Assembly (NCBI GenBank): GCA_934675095.1 | Contig: CAKUPC010000009.1 | Location: forward strand, 1-46,572 | DNA: 46,572 nucleotides | DNA from: an uncultured Bacteroidales bacterium | GTDB taxonomy: Bacteria > Bacteroidota > Bacteroidia > Bacteroidales > UBA932 | Reading direction: 5' to 3' | Part shown: one piece after another, positions 1 to 9,086 of the stretch | Layout: each line of letters begins with the position of its first letter | Position numbering within the stretch: the stretch's first letter is position 1 | Notes under the pieces: generated by a model | Database searches by the model: none | Told to the model about the DNA's origin: nothing | Seen by the model: the letters and a program-made list of their open reading frames with translations, nothing else | Position numbers and translations under genes: made by a program

Positions 1-802
1 CGCAGTCCTCCATGGCGAAGGCCATCTTGCCCTTGTCGTTAAGAATCACACCGACAGGCATCTGGTCGGTATATTGCGGCATATCCCATATCGGATTCCA
101 GTATTTCTTCCTCATCACTCTGTACGGGTGCGTGTCCAGCTCCGGCGACCATGTCCTGCCGCCGTCGAGGCTTTCCACCATGGATGTTCCGGAGTGGGCG
201 CTGCAAATCCACGCGCGCGCCTCGCTGAAATAGCACTGAATCCGGCCGTCAGCCTGCTCCATCAGGAAAGGCTCCCAGCTCTGACCGTGAAAGATTTCAA
301 TCTCCTCCGACCAGCTGCGGCCGTTATCGCACGAACGCCTGAGCGCAATCCCGTTGTCGGCGCGCCCCTCCACCTTGCTGTAGGAAGAAAGATTCCAGTA
401 GCAGCAGACACAGAGCAGGCTGCCGTCCGACAGGTTCAGAAACTCCGGGCAGCTGTACTTCCGCTCGGACTGCTTTCCATAGACATTCACGACCGTCCTG
501 TTGCTGAACAGACATCCCATAGGAGTCCATTTCTTCAAATCCGGGGAAATGGCATAGCTGATATAGAGACCGTTGTCGTCGGTACGCCCGGGGATGGTTT
601 CCTGCCATGCGAGAATATAGTTTCCGTCCTTCATCAGACTGAGCCTCGGATAGGCCGGCTTCGTGACAAATTTCAGGACATCCTCTCCGAGCACGATTTC
701 GGAAGACTGGTCAATCTCCAGACGGGCACGCTCCAAATCCTCGCCGCAGGCTGTAAGGGCGACGAGGATAAGCATAAGCAATGATGTTATAAGCCTTTTC
801 AT
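1..802 (-). CDS. BNR/Asp-box (sialidase-fold) lipoprotein, partial at left edge
   Basis: Reading the minus strand from ATG at 802 gives 267 codons open to the window edge, so the C-terminus is missing. The start encodes a lipoprotein signal (basic MKR, hydrophobic stretch, lipobox ALTAC with C19), placing it on the cell surface or periplasmic face. Two Asp boxes are visible, SCDNGRSW (157-164) and SLDGGRTW (211-218), the signature of six-bladed sialidase-type propellers. It follows susD by 23 bases and is probably the last visible gene of the regulator-susC-susD locus, suggesting a surface glycan hydrolase (GH33-, GH93- or related family) or a glycan-binding propeller. No catalytic Arg triad can be assigned from the fragment, so the substrate is unknown. 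The fold call is fairly safe; an enzymatic role is inference. Confidence 0.82.
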   Translation of the reverse strand, partial: MKRLITSLLMLILVALTACGEDLERARLEIDQSSEIVLGEDVLKFVTKPAYPRLSLMKDGNYILAWQETIPGRTDDNGLYISYAISPDLKKWTPMGCLFSNRTVVNVYGKQSERKYSCPEFLNLSDGSLLCVCCYWNLSSYSKVEGRADNGIALRRSCDNGRSWSEEIEIFHGQSWEPFLMEQADGRIQCYFSEARAWICSAHSGTSMVESLDGGRTWSPELDTHPYRVMRKKYWNPIWDMPQYTDQMPVGVILNDKGKMAFAMEDC

Positions 803-825
803 TTATTTATTCCGAATATGTTTTC

Positions 826-2604
826 TTAATTCCAGCCGTCATTCTGGGACAGATTCCCGTTGCGCTCCCTTTCGGACTGAGGAACAGCCCATCTGTTGCA
901 ATAGTCGCCGGCATAGATGTAAGGAGCGATGTTCTCTCCCCAGACCTGCTTCAGGCCTGCCTCGCTCTGCACTCCCGGCTCGGAGCCGAGGAAACGCCTC
1001 TGATGCCATACGCCCCAACGAAGCTCGTCCTCATAGAGGGTTCCGGACTCTCCGGCGAACTCCCAGTGCTTCTCGTCCATAATCCTCTGACGGAGGTCAT
1101 CCTGTCCATCGACTGCAGTCCATGTGTTCGAGTCCAGTTCCGCGACGCCGGCACGGTCACGCACCACATTGACATACCCGATTGCCTCCCCGGTCCTGCC
1201 CTGTTCGTTCAGAGCCTCGGCAAGGCAGAGGAGCACGTCGGCATAACGGAACACGGGCATATCTATTCCTGTGTATTCGCTTGACTGATATTCTGTTCCC
1301 CTTGCCACGAACTTTCTCATCCAGTAGTACATCCGGGTGGTGTAGCGTGTCTGGAGGTCAAGCTCCGGAGCGGTGTCCTTGCGGTAAGGGTAGCGGCTGG
1401 TGTAGGTGAGGGCAGCGCCGGTCGAGCCGCCGATGTATGTTGAATAAGGCAGAATCACAGTGGCCGCAAGACGAGGGTCCCTCTGGGCGTAAGCAGCCCT
1501 GAGACGGGCCTCGTTTCCTGACGGGAGATAGAGGGACATATCCGCCCCGTATTCCTTGAGAGAGGAAATCTCCGCGTCGGTCAGACCGTCCCTGAGAAAA
1601 TAGACGCTTCTCTCCTGCGGAGTCAGTTTGCCGTAGCCCGGGAAAACGTCGTCCCAGCTGAACGGCTTTCCGTTCCTGTTCTGATATGAATCCGCGAAGT
1701 CCGTGTTCACGACGAACTGGTCGTTGCCCTTGGAGACGGTCTCCACATTTCCGTAGATGTAGCTCAGAGCATTGCCGAAGCCTTTCTGCGGGATGAGCTG
1801 GATGGAGAAAATCATCTCGCGGCTCTTCTCGTTGGCCTCAAGGAAGAGGTCGGCATAGTTTCCGTCATAGAGCCCGTAGCCCAGTTCCCCGATCTTGAGG
1901 AAATCGGCCTCCGCGAGTTCATATTTCTTCTGCCAGAGATAGACCTTTCCTCGGAGCATATATGCCGCGCCCTTGGTGACACGTCCGTAGTTGGAGTCCG
2001 AAGCGCCGTACTTGTCGGGCAGGTTATCGTTTTCGATGCAATAGCTGCAGTCGTCGATGATGGTCTGCCAGACATCGTCTTCCTTGGAGCGTCCCTTCGT
2101 GTATTCGTCCGGAGCGAGGTTTTCAAGATAGACGGGCACACCGCGCCAACGGCAGTTCAGGCGATAGTAGTAAAGGGCACGGATGAACCTGCACTCCGCT
2201 ATCCTCTGCTGCTTCACGGCCTCGGACATTCCCGGAACGCGGCCGATGTTGTCAATCACGTCGTTAGCCCTGTTGATGCCCTCGTACCAGCGCTTCCAGA
2301 AAGTCGTGAAAACCCCGTTGGTGGAAAGTACGTTTCCGGAAAGGAAAACGATTGAACCGCGGAAATAATCCACAGGATCGAGAACCCCGGCGTATGCGTC
2401 CCAGTTATAGGCAACATTGTCCGTGGAGTTGAAGTCCCAGAGCAGGTTGTTATACACTCCCCTCACCGCATTCTCTGCAAGAACGGGGTCGGTATAGACC
2501 AGCTCCGAAGAAAGCTTGTCCGTCGGGGTCTTGTCTAAAAAGCCCTTGCAGGAAACCGCCGAGAGGCAGCAGAACATCAGAACTATATATATTGTCTTTT
2601 TCAT
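826..2604 (-). CDS. SusD/RagB-family nutrient-binding outer-membrane lipoprotein
   Basis: 592 aa, a normal SusD length. The signal ends in lipobox LSAVSC followed by KGFLDKTPTDKLSSE, the usual SusD opening (C-x-FLD-x-x-P). The next stretch has the RagB helical pattern (AVRGVYNNLLWDF, YEGINRANDVIDNI, RFIRALYYYRL) and the C-terminal half has FRYADVLLCLAEALNEQG, typical of the SusD TPR scaffold. The protein caps its SusC partner on the outer face of the outer membrane and binds the incoming oligosaccharide. It starts 11 bases after the susC stop, so the two are translationally close and surely co-transcribed. The glycan cannot be deduced from SusD alone. The symbol is left empty because susD strictly denotes the starch protein. 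Confidence 0.96.
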   Translation of the reverse strand: MKKTIYIVLMFCCLSAVSCKGFLDKTPTDKLSSELVYTDPVLAENAVRGVYNNLLWDFNSTDNVAYNWDAYAGVLDPVDYFRGSIVFLSGNVLSTNGVFTTFWKRWYEGINRANDVIDNIGRVPGMSEAVKQQRIAECRFIRALYYYRLNCRWRGVPVYLENLAPDEYTKGRSKEDDVWQTIIDDCSYCIENDNLPDKYGASDSNYGRVTKGAAYMLRGKVYLWQKKYELAEADFLKIGELGYGLYDGNYADLFLEANEKSREMIFSIQLIPQKGFGNALSYIYGNVETVSKGNDQFVVNTDFADSYQNRNGKPFSWDDVFPGYGKLTPQERSVYFLRDGLTDAEISSLKEYGADMSLYLPSGNEARLRAAYAQRDPRLAATVILPYSTYIGGSTGAALTYTSRYPYRKDTAPELDLQTRYTTRMYYWMRKFVARGTEYQSSEYTGIDMPVFRYADVLLCLAEALNEQGRTGEAIGYVNVVRDRAGVAELDSNTWTAVDGQDDLRQRIMDEKHWEFAGESGTLYEDELRWGVWHQRRFLGSEPGVQSEAGLKQVWGENIAPYIYAGDYCNRWAVPQSERERNGNLSQNDGWN

Positions 2605-2615
2605 GTCAATATGCT

Positions 2616-5600
2616 TTAGAATTTCAGATTAACGCCGAAAACTATCTGTCTGATAGGCGAATAGTACATATTCGTGTCAGTGAACTCCGGATCCACACCC
2701 GGGAAGAGACGGTCCTTGAAGGTGTAGAGGTTCTCTCCGGTGACATAAATCTGTGCGGAGGTGAGCTTTATGTGACTCAGGAGCTTCTTAGGGAAGGAGT
2801 AGCTCAGAGTGACGTTCTGAAGCTTCAGATAGTTGGTCTTGTAGAGCCAGAAGTTGCTGTCGGTCAGAGCCTGTCCGTAGTCGATGGTGAGACGCGGATT
2901 GCGTGAGGTCGTGTTTGTCCTCGGGTCCCACGGGTTCTCCGGGTCATAGAAATAGTGGTCGTAGGCGATGTCCTTGCCTATGGTCTGCTGGGTCTGGAGC
3001 ACGCTGTAGTTGACTCCGCCCTTACGGCTGCGGATTGCACCGCCGCCCGCTCCGACGAACCTTGCGGAAAGGCTGATTCCCTTCCAGCCCACTTCGAGGT
3101 TGAATCCGTAGTAGAACTTAGGAGTCCGGCTCACGCCCTGCCACTTGTAGTCGTTCGAGTCGCCGTATATGCCGTCGCCGTTCACGTCCTGAAGGATATA
3201 GTCACCGTACCATATTCCGTTCTTCGACGCCGTCGCCTTCGGCATGAATTTGTAGCCTGCGGCAATCATGGCGTTGAGCCATTCCATATCCTTCGGCGTG
3301 CGAATCATTCCGTCGGCAGGGCCTCCGTCAGGGAGAACATTGCCGTCGCCGTCAAAATACTGTCCCGAGCCTGAGTAGTTCTCCTGCAGGTAGAACTCGT
3401 TAATCTCGTGCCCCTCACAGATTCTGTTGACAGTTCCGGTGGTGACGTCGCCGAGGTTGTTCTTCCACACGCGGTTGCCCTCCTCGTCGGTCGTCCAGCC
3501 CTCCTCGAACTTGCCCTTGTACTTGGTGACCTTGTTCCAGTTCCTGTTGAAGTTTGCCGAAATCCCATAGTTGAAGTCCTTAATCTGGTCCCGCCAGCCA
3601 AGGGTGAGCTCGAATCCCTTGTTATCGACCTCGCAGAGGTTCATGTAAGGGGAGGTCTTGGTTCCGATGGTCGAATAAATCGTCGGCTTGTAGAGGATGC
3701 CGGAGGTATATTTGTCGTAGAAATCGGCCTCGAAGGTAAGTCTGTTGCCGAATGTCCGGAAATCAAGCCCTATGTTGGCCGTCGCGGTGGTCTCCCATTC
3801 GAGAAGGGTGTTGGAGAGAGTGGAAATCATGCCGCCGCCGAGCTTGTCGCCGAATGCGTAGGAATATCCGGACGAATAGGTTGACTGGTAGCTGTAGTTT
3901 CCTATGGAATTGTTACCGAGGACACCGTATGATGCCCTGAGCTTGAGCTCGTCGATGCCGCTTCCCTGCATGAACTTTTCCTTTGAGATGCGCCATGCGG
4001 CGGAAACCGAAGGGAAGAATCCCCAGCGGCTTCTCCTTGCAAACCTTGAGGAGCCGTCGCCGCGGAGGTTGACCTCGACGAGATAGCGGCTGTCGTAGGC
4101 GTATGTCAGACGCGAGAAGAATGACAGGGACGAGTACTCGGAAGAGGTTCCGGAAATCGCCGAAGGTGTGAGCATATTGTTGAACTCGTGGAGAACCGAG
4201 TTCTCGGCTCCCTTCTTCGTGGCGGAGAAGTCTCTGGTGATGTTGTTGATAGCCTCGACTCCCACCATCGCGGAGACATCGTGCTTGTCGGCAAATGTCT
4301 CGGCCCATGAGAGGTCGCTCTCGAAATAGAGATTGCGCGTAATCTGGGTGGTAAGCTTACGAATCTGAGCCGAAAGGTCCTGGTCGGACTTGATGATTTC
4401 CCCCGTGCGGAACGACCATGCGTCGCGAGTGATGGAGTGCTCGTCACGTTCCATGTGGGTTGAACCGTAGCGGAACGTCGTCTTGGACTTGATGCCGAAA
4501 GGCAGGTCAATGTTGACGAAAGGAGTGACCGAGACGTGCTCCACAACCTGCTGACCCTGCATACGGTTCATGAAGTAGAGGTTGTTCCTCGCCTCGGAGT
4601 TCTGCTCCGGATTCTCGTACCAGCCGTATTTCCCGTCATAATAAGGATAGATGCACGGCACCCAGCGGATTCCATAGTCGAACACGTTTGTCAGGTCCCC
4701 GGCTTCCTTCGTGCTGTAGTAGCCGTTGGTCCTTGCGCCGACCTCAAGCCATTTCAGCGGTTTGGCGGAGAACTCAGCGCGGTAGGTGAACTTCTTGAAT
4801 CCGGTGTTCATCACCATTCCCGGGTTGTCCATATATCCCAGCGCCACACGATAGCTCGTGTCGTCCTTGCTTCCCGAAACGGAAAGGTTATGCTTCTGAT
4901 ATATAGGAGTGTCCGTTCTGTAGAATGCCGTCATTCCATCGACGTTCGGATAGGCCACATAGTTCGGATAGCCCGACTCGGAGATTCCGTAAGGGTCCTT
5001 CTCCTTGTCCCTCCAGAGGGAAATCATGCTCTGCGAGAACGGGAGAGGACGGTCGTTCTGGAAGGAGGCCTCGTTCATGAGTTCCATGTAGTCGGCATAG
5101 TTCGACACCACCTTGTAGGTATTTTCCGGTGACTGGAGTCCTGCCATTCCGGCGTAGTCGATGTGGAACGAACCTTTCTTTTCCCTTTTCGTGGTTATGA
5201 GTATGACGCCGTTCGCTCCCCTGTTTCCGTATATCGCGCACGACGCGGCGTCCTTGAGCACGGAGATGTTCTGAATCTCGGAGGCATCGACGGAATCCAT
5301 CGAGCCAGGAACGCCGTCAACGATAACAAGAGGGTCGGAGTTGTTTAGCGTACCCGTGCCTCGTATGCGCAGGCTGACATTCTCACCGCCCGGCACACCC
5401 GAGCCCTGCCTTACATAGAGTCCGGCACTCGCGCCCTGCAAAAGGGAGGCGGAATTTGTAACCGGACGGGAGGCTGCAAGCTCGGCGTAATCAACGGATG
5501 TCACCGAACCGGTCACGTTCACCTTTTTCTGCACGCCGTAACCGACAAATACCACCTGTTCCAGAAGTTCTGACTGGGAGGACAGCGTGACATCATAGAC

Positions 5601-5870
5601 GGCAGCCTCCCCGACGGAAACCTTCGCCGTCTCATAACCCATGCAGCTGAATTCGAGAGTCTGCCCCTTGGCGCAGACAATGGAGTAACGGCCGTCGGCG
5701 TCCGTCATAGTACCGGTCGTGGTGCCCGAAATCATGACACCGACACCAGGAACCGGACCCGCCTCGTCGCTGACCACTCCTCCGACAGTTTTTTTCTCCT
5801 GTGAGAAAAGCATTGTTCCGTTCAAGAGCAACAGAACAGCGGCTAATAGTTTTAAGAAAGTCTTATCCAT
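2616..5870 (-). CDS. SusC/RagA-family TonB-dependent outer-membrane transporter
   Basis: 1084 aa. Signal peptide (about 1-23, ending near LFSQ), then a carboxypeptidase-regulatory-like domain (about 27-105; GPVPGVGVMISGTTTGTMTDADGRYSI), a TonB-box-like EQVVFVGYG, and a plug domain (about 115-225) containing the family motif LRIRGTGTLNNSDPLVIVDG. The rest is a long barrel ending in aromatic VFGVNLKF, as needed for outer-membrane insertion. It imports oligosaccharides across the outer membrane, driven by TonB-ExbBD, together with the SusD encoded next. The gene lies directly downstream of, and in line with, a propeller-AraC regulator, the usual self-regulated arrangement of polysaccharide utilization loci. 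A candidate promoter lies 23 bases before the start. Confidence 0.97.
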   Translation of the reverse strand: MDKTFLKLLAAVLLLLNGTMLFSQEKKTVGGVVSDEAGPVPGVGVMISGTTTGTMTDADGRYSIVCAKGQTLEFSCMGYETAKVSVGEAAVYDVTLSSQSELLEQVVFVGYGVQKKVNVTGSVTSVDYAELAASRPVTNSASLLQGASAGLYVRQGSGVPGGENVSLRIRGTGTLNNSDPLVIVDGVPGSMDSVDASEIQNISVLKDAASCAIYGNRGANGVILITTKREKKGSFHIDYAGMAGLQSPENTYKVVSNYADYMELMNEASFQNDRPLPFSQSMISLWRDKEKDPYGISESGYPNYVAYPNVDGMTAFYRTDTPIYQKHNLSVSGSKDDTSYRVALGYMDNPGMVMNTGFKKFTYRAEFSAKPLKWLEVGARTNGYYSTKEAGDLTNVFDYGIRWVPCIYPYYDGKYGWYENPEQNSEARNNLYFMNRMQGQQVVEHVSVTPFVNIDLPFGIKSKTTFRYGSTHMERDEHSITRDAWSFRTGEIIKSDQDLSAQIRKLTTQITRNLYFESDLSWAETFADKHDVSAMVGVEAINNITRDFSATKKGAENSVLHEFNNMLTPSAISGTSSEYSSLSFFSRLTYAYDSRYLVEVNLRGDGSSRFARRSRWGFFPSVSAAWRISKEKFMQGSGIDELKLRASYGVLGNNSIGNYSYQSTYSSGYSYAFGDKLGGGMISTLSNTLLEWETTATANIGLDFRTFGNRLTFEADFYDKYTSGILYKPTIYSTIGTKTSPYMNLCEVDNKGFELTLGWRDQIKDFNYGISANFNRNWNKVTKYKGKFEEGWTTDEEGNRVWKNNLGDVTTGTVNRICEGHEINEFYLQENYSGSGQYFDGDGNVLPDGGPADGMIRTPKDMEWLNAMIAAGYKFMPKATASKNGIWYGDYILQDVNGDGIYGDSNDYKWQGVSRTPKFYYGFNLEVGWKGISLSARFVGAGGGAIRSRKGGVNYSVLQTQQTIGKDIAYDHYFYDPENPWDPRTNTTSRNPRLTIDYGQALTDSNFWLYKTNYLKLQNVTLSYSFPKKLLSHIKLTSAQIYVTGENLYTFKDRLFPGVDPEFTDTNMYYSPIRQIVFGVNLKF

Positions 5871-5893
5871 AATAATGTGATTATTTCTTTCCG

Positions 5894-5901
5894 CAAATTT
5901 A
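5894..5901 (-). promoter_or_regulatory. Candidate Bacteroidota promoter -7 box for susC
   Basis: On the minus strand the box reads TAAATTTG, an exact match to TAnnTTTG, about 23 bases before the susC start. No TTTG lies at the usual 19-20 spacing; TTG triplets are 24-27 bases upstream. A weak -33 would fit a promoter that needs the neighbouring activator. Inference from motif and position only. Confidence 0.5.
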
Positions 5902-5995
5902 TCCCTGAAGCGCCGTTCCTAAGAGCAACAATCTTATAAAAAGATGAAAGTAAACGGCGGGAAACGGGAAAAATTCCGTAACAACGCCCTCGGCG

Positions 5996-8851
5996 CTACA
6001 GTTCCTTAAACTCACCGGGAAGCATTCCGAATGCATTTTTGAAACATTTCGCGAAATAGGACGGCGTGTTGAAGCCGAGGTTGAAGCAGACGACATTGAC
6101 GCGGGAGTCGTCCTCGGAAAGCATCGGGACGGAAGCGAACAGGCGGTAAAGCATGATGTAGTTGCTCACGGTCACGCCGAGTATGCTCTTCACCTTGAGG
6201 TTCAGGGACTGCTTCCCTATGCAGAGCTGCTCGGCCACGGTGCCGTAGGTGAGCGTCGAATCGGAAATGTGATTTTCTATGACAGAGTCAAGTCTTGACA
6301 CGAACCTGCGCTCGCTCTCGGAAAGTTCGGGACGCAGGAACGCGGACGGCGACTGCCCCATCTGCGCGGCACGCAGCATCTTCCTCTCCGGGGTGAGGGC
6401 GAGCTTTTCCTCCGTGAACCTCCTGTAGCGCTCCTCCTCCGCCTTCCGGAACCTTTTCCACAGCATCATGCCCCCGTAAGCCAGAAGCCCGCCAAGCAGC
6501 AGGACATAGAGGACAATCGCCGCCGTACTGTGCCAGAAAGGCTGACGGACGACTATCTCCAGAGGGCGGTGCTCGCATTCAAGTTCCCCGGAATTGCTGC
6601 AGCTCCGGGCACGCAGCACATATCTTCCCGGCCTCATCTCACGACAGGTGAAGACATTGTCGGAGCCGAGGCGCACCCACTCCCTGTCCAGTCCCTCCAT
6701 GCGGCATTCTATGTAGCCGTCCGAAGACGAAGGGAGGGAAGGCCTCGAAAAAGTGAAGGCCAGCGTGTTGCGGTCGTGCCTGAACGAAAGCCGCTCCGTC
6801 CGTTCCGCGCTTCCCGAGAGCTCATGTCCGTTTCCCGGAGTCAAGCGGCTGTTGTTCACATATATTTCATCAACATACAGGTTCGGTATCCTCTTTCTCG
6901 CCTTCTGCGCCCTGTCCGGACTGAAGGAAATGAATCCGTCGCGGCTGCCGAAATACAATGTCCCGCCGCGCGACACAAATCCGCTCCTTACCGTAAAACG
7001 GTTGTTGAGAAGCCCGTCGGTTTCGGAAAAATGCTCGTAACGGTCCAGACCCGAGGATATTGACGTCATTCCGTTTTCAGTCGTCGCCCACACCGTTCCG
7101 GAATAGTCAATCTGTATGCTCTTGATTATGTCGGAGCGCAATGCTCCGAAAGTGTTGGTCGAGTTGAGAACCCTTATGTCGCCGTCAGGTTCGACAACAA
7201 CCACCCCGCTTTCGTTTGTCGCCACGAAAACCCTTCCCAGTCCGTCTTTCAGCACGCCGTTGATTCGGCGCCCCGTGACCTTCTGCAGCCTCTCTTCTTC
7301 CGGACCGAAGATTACGGCACGCGCTTTAAGGTCATATTTTACCAGCCCATGAGCATAAGTGGAAATCAGCAGAATATCCCCGTCCCTGAAAAATCCGTTC
7401 ACATTGCATTCTTCCAGACCCGGCAGATGTCCGACGGCTCCTGTTCTCTCGTCGTATGTGCCAATCCCCAGAGCCGTGCCGAAGAAAAGTTTCCCGTCCG
7501 CCGCGGCAATGGGATAGGCGGGACGGTCAATCAGTGAAGCGGCGCCGAGGAAATCCGCAGAATAGTGCGCTGTCCTGCCGGTTTTCGTATCAACGGAATA
7601 GAGACTGGAACCGGAGCTCAGCCAAAGTCTGTCCCCGACGGAAAGCAAATCCTCGCAACGCTCCGGGACACCGGGAAAAAAGACGCGCTCCAGCCGTCCG
7701 CTTTCAGCGTCGAGGCGAATAATACCCCCCCCCACTACAGTGAGAGCCCAGATGTTCCCGTGGCTATCCTCCTGAAACCTCCTCACCTGAGAGTTGACAA
7801 GAGACTCCCCGTCCGACATCATGCCGTACTTGCGGATGAAGTCATTCTGCAATGAACTGTAGAACACATTCCCCGAGGTCTGACCGACAAGCAGTCCGCC
7901 GTCTCCGTCGGCCGCCACACAGACACATCCGTCCGAAGGCAGCCCGAACGTGTTGGAGCGGTCGAAAAATTCGCTCTCGCCGTCGGTAAGGGAACAGGTA
8001 TAAAGCCCGCGCGATGTCGCCATATACAATGTCCGCGACTGGTCCATGCACAAGCCGTTCGGCTGAACGCCCTTGTCTATGGGAAACAGGACATTGGCCT
8101 TCCGCGTGTATGGGAATATCTCGCACAGTCCGTAGCCGGCGCTGCATCCATAAACGCAGTTTCTCCCGTCCGTCAGAAGCTGCGGAATGTTGTCCGTGCT
8201 GAAATCGAAGCCCGGAATCTCAAGCGGCTCTACCGAACTGAAGTTGTCCCGGCAGAAAAGCAGTCCACCGCAATACAAGGATATGACAAAGGAGCCGTTC
8301 CCGTCCATGACGAAGGAATTTATCTTGGGCGAGCCGGCGTCGCCGCAGAGGTACTGCCGGAATGAGCCGGTGCGCGGCTCGTATGACCACAACCCCTTGG
8401 ACTTCACCGAGAACCAGACAAGCCCGTCGCCGTCCTCACGGATGCAGCCGACCTTGGTGTCTATCCTGACCTCATCCTGCCCGACGGTGTTTATGGGAAC
8501 AAAGGTGCCGTTTTCTATCGAATACATGGAAAGCCCGCCTTCCGTGCCGACCCAAACATTTCCCCGACTATCCTCGAAAATCGAACTTATGGCACTTGAG
8601 CCGGTGTGGAGGTCGTCTTTTGTGAGACACTTGAAATCCGTGCCGTTGTAGAGTATAAGCCCTTCCAGAGTTCCTATCCATAAATAGCCTCTTCCGTCAC
8701 GCAACAAATCGACAGCCCTGCGGTCCGAAAAATACTCGTTTCTCGGGAATACCGGAGAAAAGGACATATTGCCGGCACGGCATATTCCGCCTTGACTTAC
8801 AAGCAGATGCAGACAAAGCATCAAGACTGTGGTTTGTAGTTTTCGTGTCAT
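5996..8851 (-). CDS. Membrane-spanning propeller/Y_Y_Y/AraC transcriptional regulator without kinase
   Basis: 951 aa from the ATG at 8851; a GTG three codons upstream is possible, but AAAGGGAG sits suitably before the ATG. After a signal sequence come Reg_prop-type propeller repeats (for example GYLWIGTLEGL, GNVWVGTEGGLSMY, GTVWATTENGMTSI), a Y_Y_Y domain (about 670-755; NTLAFTFS, MEGLDREWVRLG, PGRYVLRARS), one transmembrane helix (about 770-792) and a short cytoplasmic linker. The C-terminal AraC/HTH_18 domain includes CFNLGFNTPSYFAKCFKNAFGMLPGEF. This is the sensor and the output of a hybrid two-component system, but no HisKA, HATPase or receiver domain lies between them. It probably senses periplasmic glycan and activates the downstream susCD operon. 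The gene immediately precedes susC in the same direction. Confidence 0.9.
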   Translation of the reverse strand: MTRKLQTTVLMLCLHLLVSQGGICRAGNMSFSPVFPRNEYFSDRRAVDLLRDGRGYLWIGTLEGLILYNGTDFKCLTKDDLHTGSSAISSIFEDSRGNVWVGTEGGLSMYSIENGTFVPINTVGQDEVRIDTKVGCIREDGDGLVWFSVKSKGLWSYEPRTGSFRQYLCGDAGSPKINSFVMDGNGSFVISLYCGGLLFCRDNFSSVEPLEIPGFDFSTDNIPQLLTDGRNCVYGCSAGYGLCEIFPYTRKANVLFPIDKGVQPNGLCMDQSRTLYMATSRGLYTCSLTDGESEFFDRSNTFGLPSDGCVCVAADGDGGLLVGQTSGNVFYSSLQNDFIRKYGMMSDGESLVNSQVRRFQEDSHGNIWALTVVGGGIIRLDAESGRLERVFFPGVPERCEDLLSVGDRLWLSSGSSLYSVDTKTGRTAHYSADFLGAASLIDRPAYPIAAADGKLFFGTALGIGTYDERTGAVGHLPGLEECNVNGFFRDGDILLISTYAHGLVKYDLKARAVIFGPEEERLQKVTGRRINGVLKDGLGRVFVATNESGVVVVEPDGDIRVLNSTNTFGALRSDIIKSIQIDYSGTVWATTENGMTSISSGLDRYEHFSETDGLLNNRFTVRSGFVSRGGTLYFGSRDGFISFSPDRAQKARKRIPNLYVDEIYVNNSRLTPGNGHELSGSAERTERLSFRHDRNTLAFTFSRPSLPSSSDGYIECRMEGLDREWVRLGSDNVFTCREMRPGRYVLRARSCSNSGELECEHRPLEIVVRQPFWHSTAAIVLYVLLLGGLLAYGGMMLWKRFRKAEEERYRRFTEEKLALTPERKMLRAAQMGQSPSAFLRPELSESERRFVSRLDSVIENHISDSTLTYGTVAEQLCIGKQSLNLKVKSILGVTVSNYIMLYRLFASVPMLSEDDSRVNVVCFNLGFNTPSYFAKCFKNAFGMLPGEFKEL

Positions 8852-8891
8852 AACTATCACTCCCTTTCACCATAACAATCACTCACATTCA

Positions 8892-8899
8892 CAAAGATA
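8892..8899 (-). promoter_or_regulatory. Candidate promoter -7 box for the propeller/AraC regulator
   Basis: The minus strand reads TATCTTTG, matching TAnnTTTG, about 40 bases before the likely ATG at 8851. No clear TTTG occurs at the standard upstream spacing. Call based on motif and position. Confidence 0.5.
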
Positions 8900-8978
8900 T
8901 GCAAAAAAGCCGCGACTGCTCCCCGTCCTCCCGATTATTGCATTGTTTTATAAAATTCTTGCATTCCTCCCGCCACAA

Positions 8979-9013
8979 CAAAAAAGTCCCCGACGGTCTT
9001 TCCGTCAGGGACT
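8979..9013 (-). terminator. Rho-independent terminator after the OmpA/TPR lipoprotein gene
   Basis: On the minus strand a 12-position stem (AGTCCCTGACGG with CCGTCGGGGACT, one non-Watson-Crick T-G pair, loop AAAGA) is followed by TTTTTTG. It lies about 75 bases past the stop of the 9087-10724 gene. The rest of the 8861-9086 gap holds only the regulator promoter. Confidence 0.85.
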
Positions 9014-9086
9014 CTATCTATTCTCAAGCGTTTCAGTTCAGTCATTAAAAGAAATCTGAAACAGCTCCGAGATCAGGAGTGTACAA

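Noticed and set aside
74..784. Plus-strand open frame of 236 codons at the left edge
   Set aside because: The opposite strand encodes a lipoprotein with two Asp boxes open to the edge; the plus frame is its shadow.
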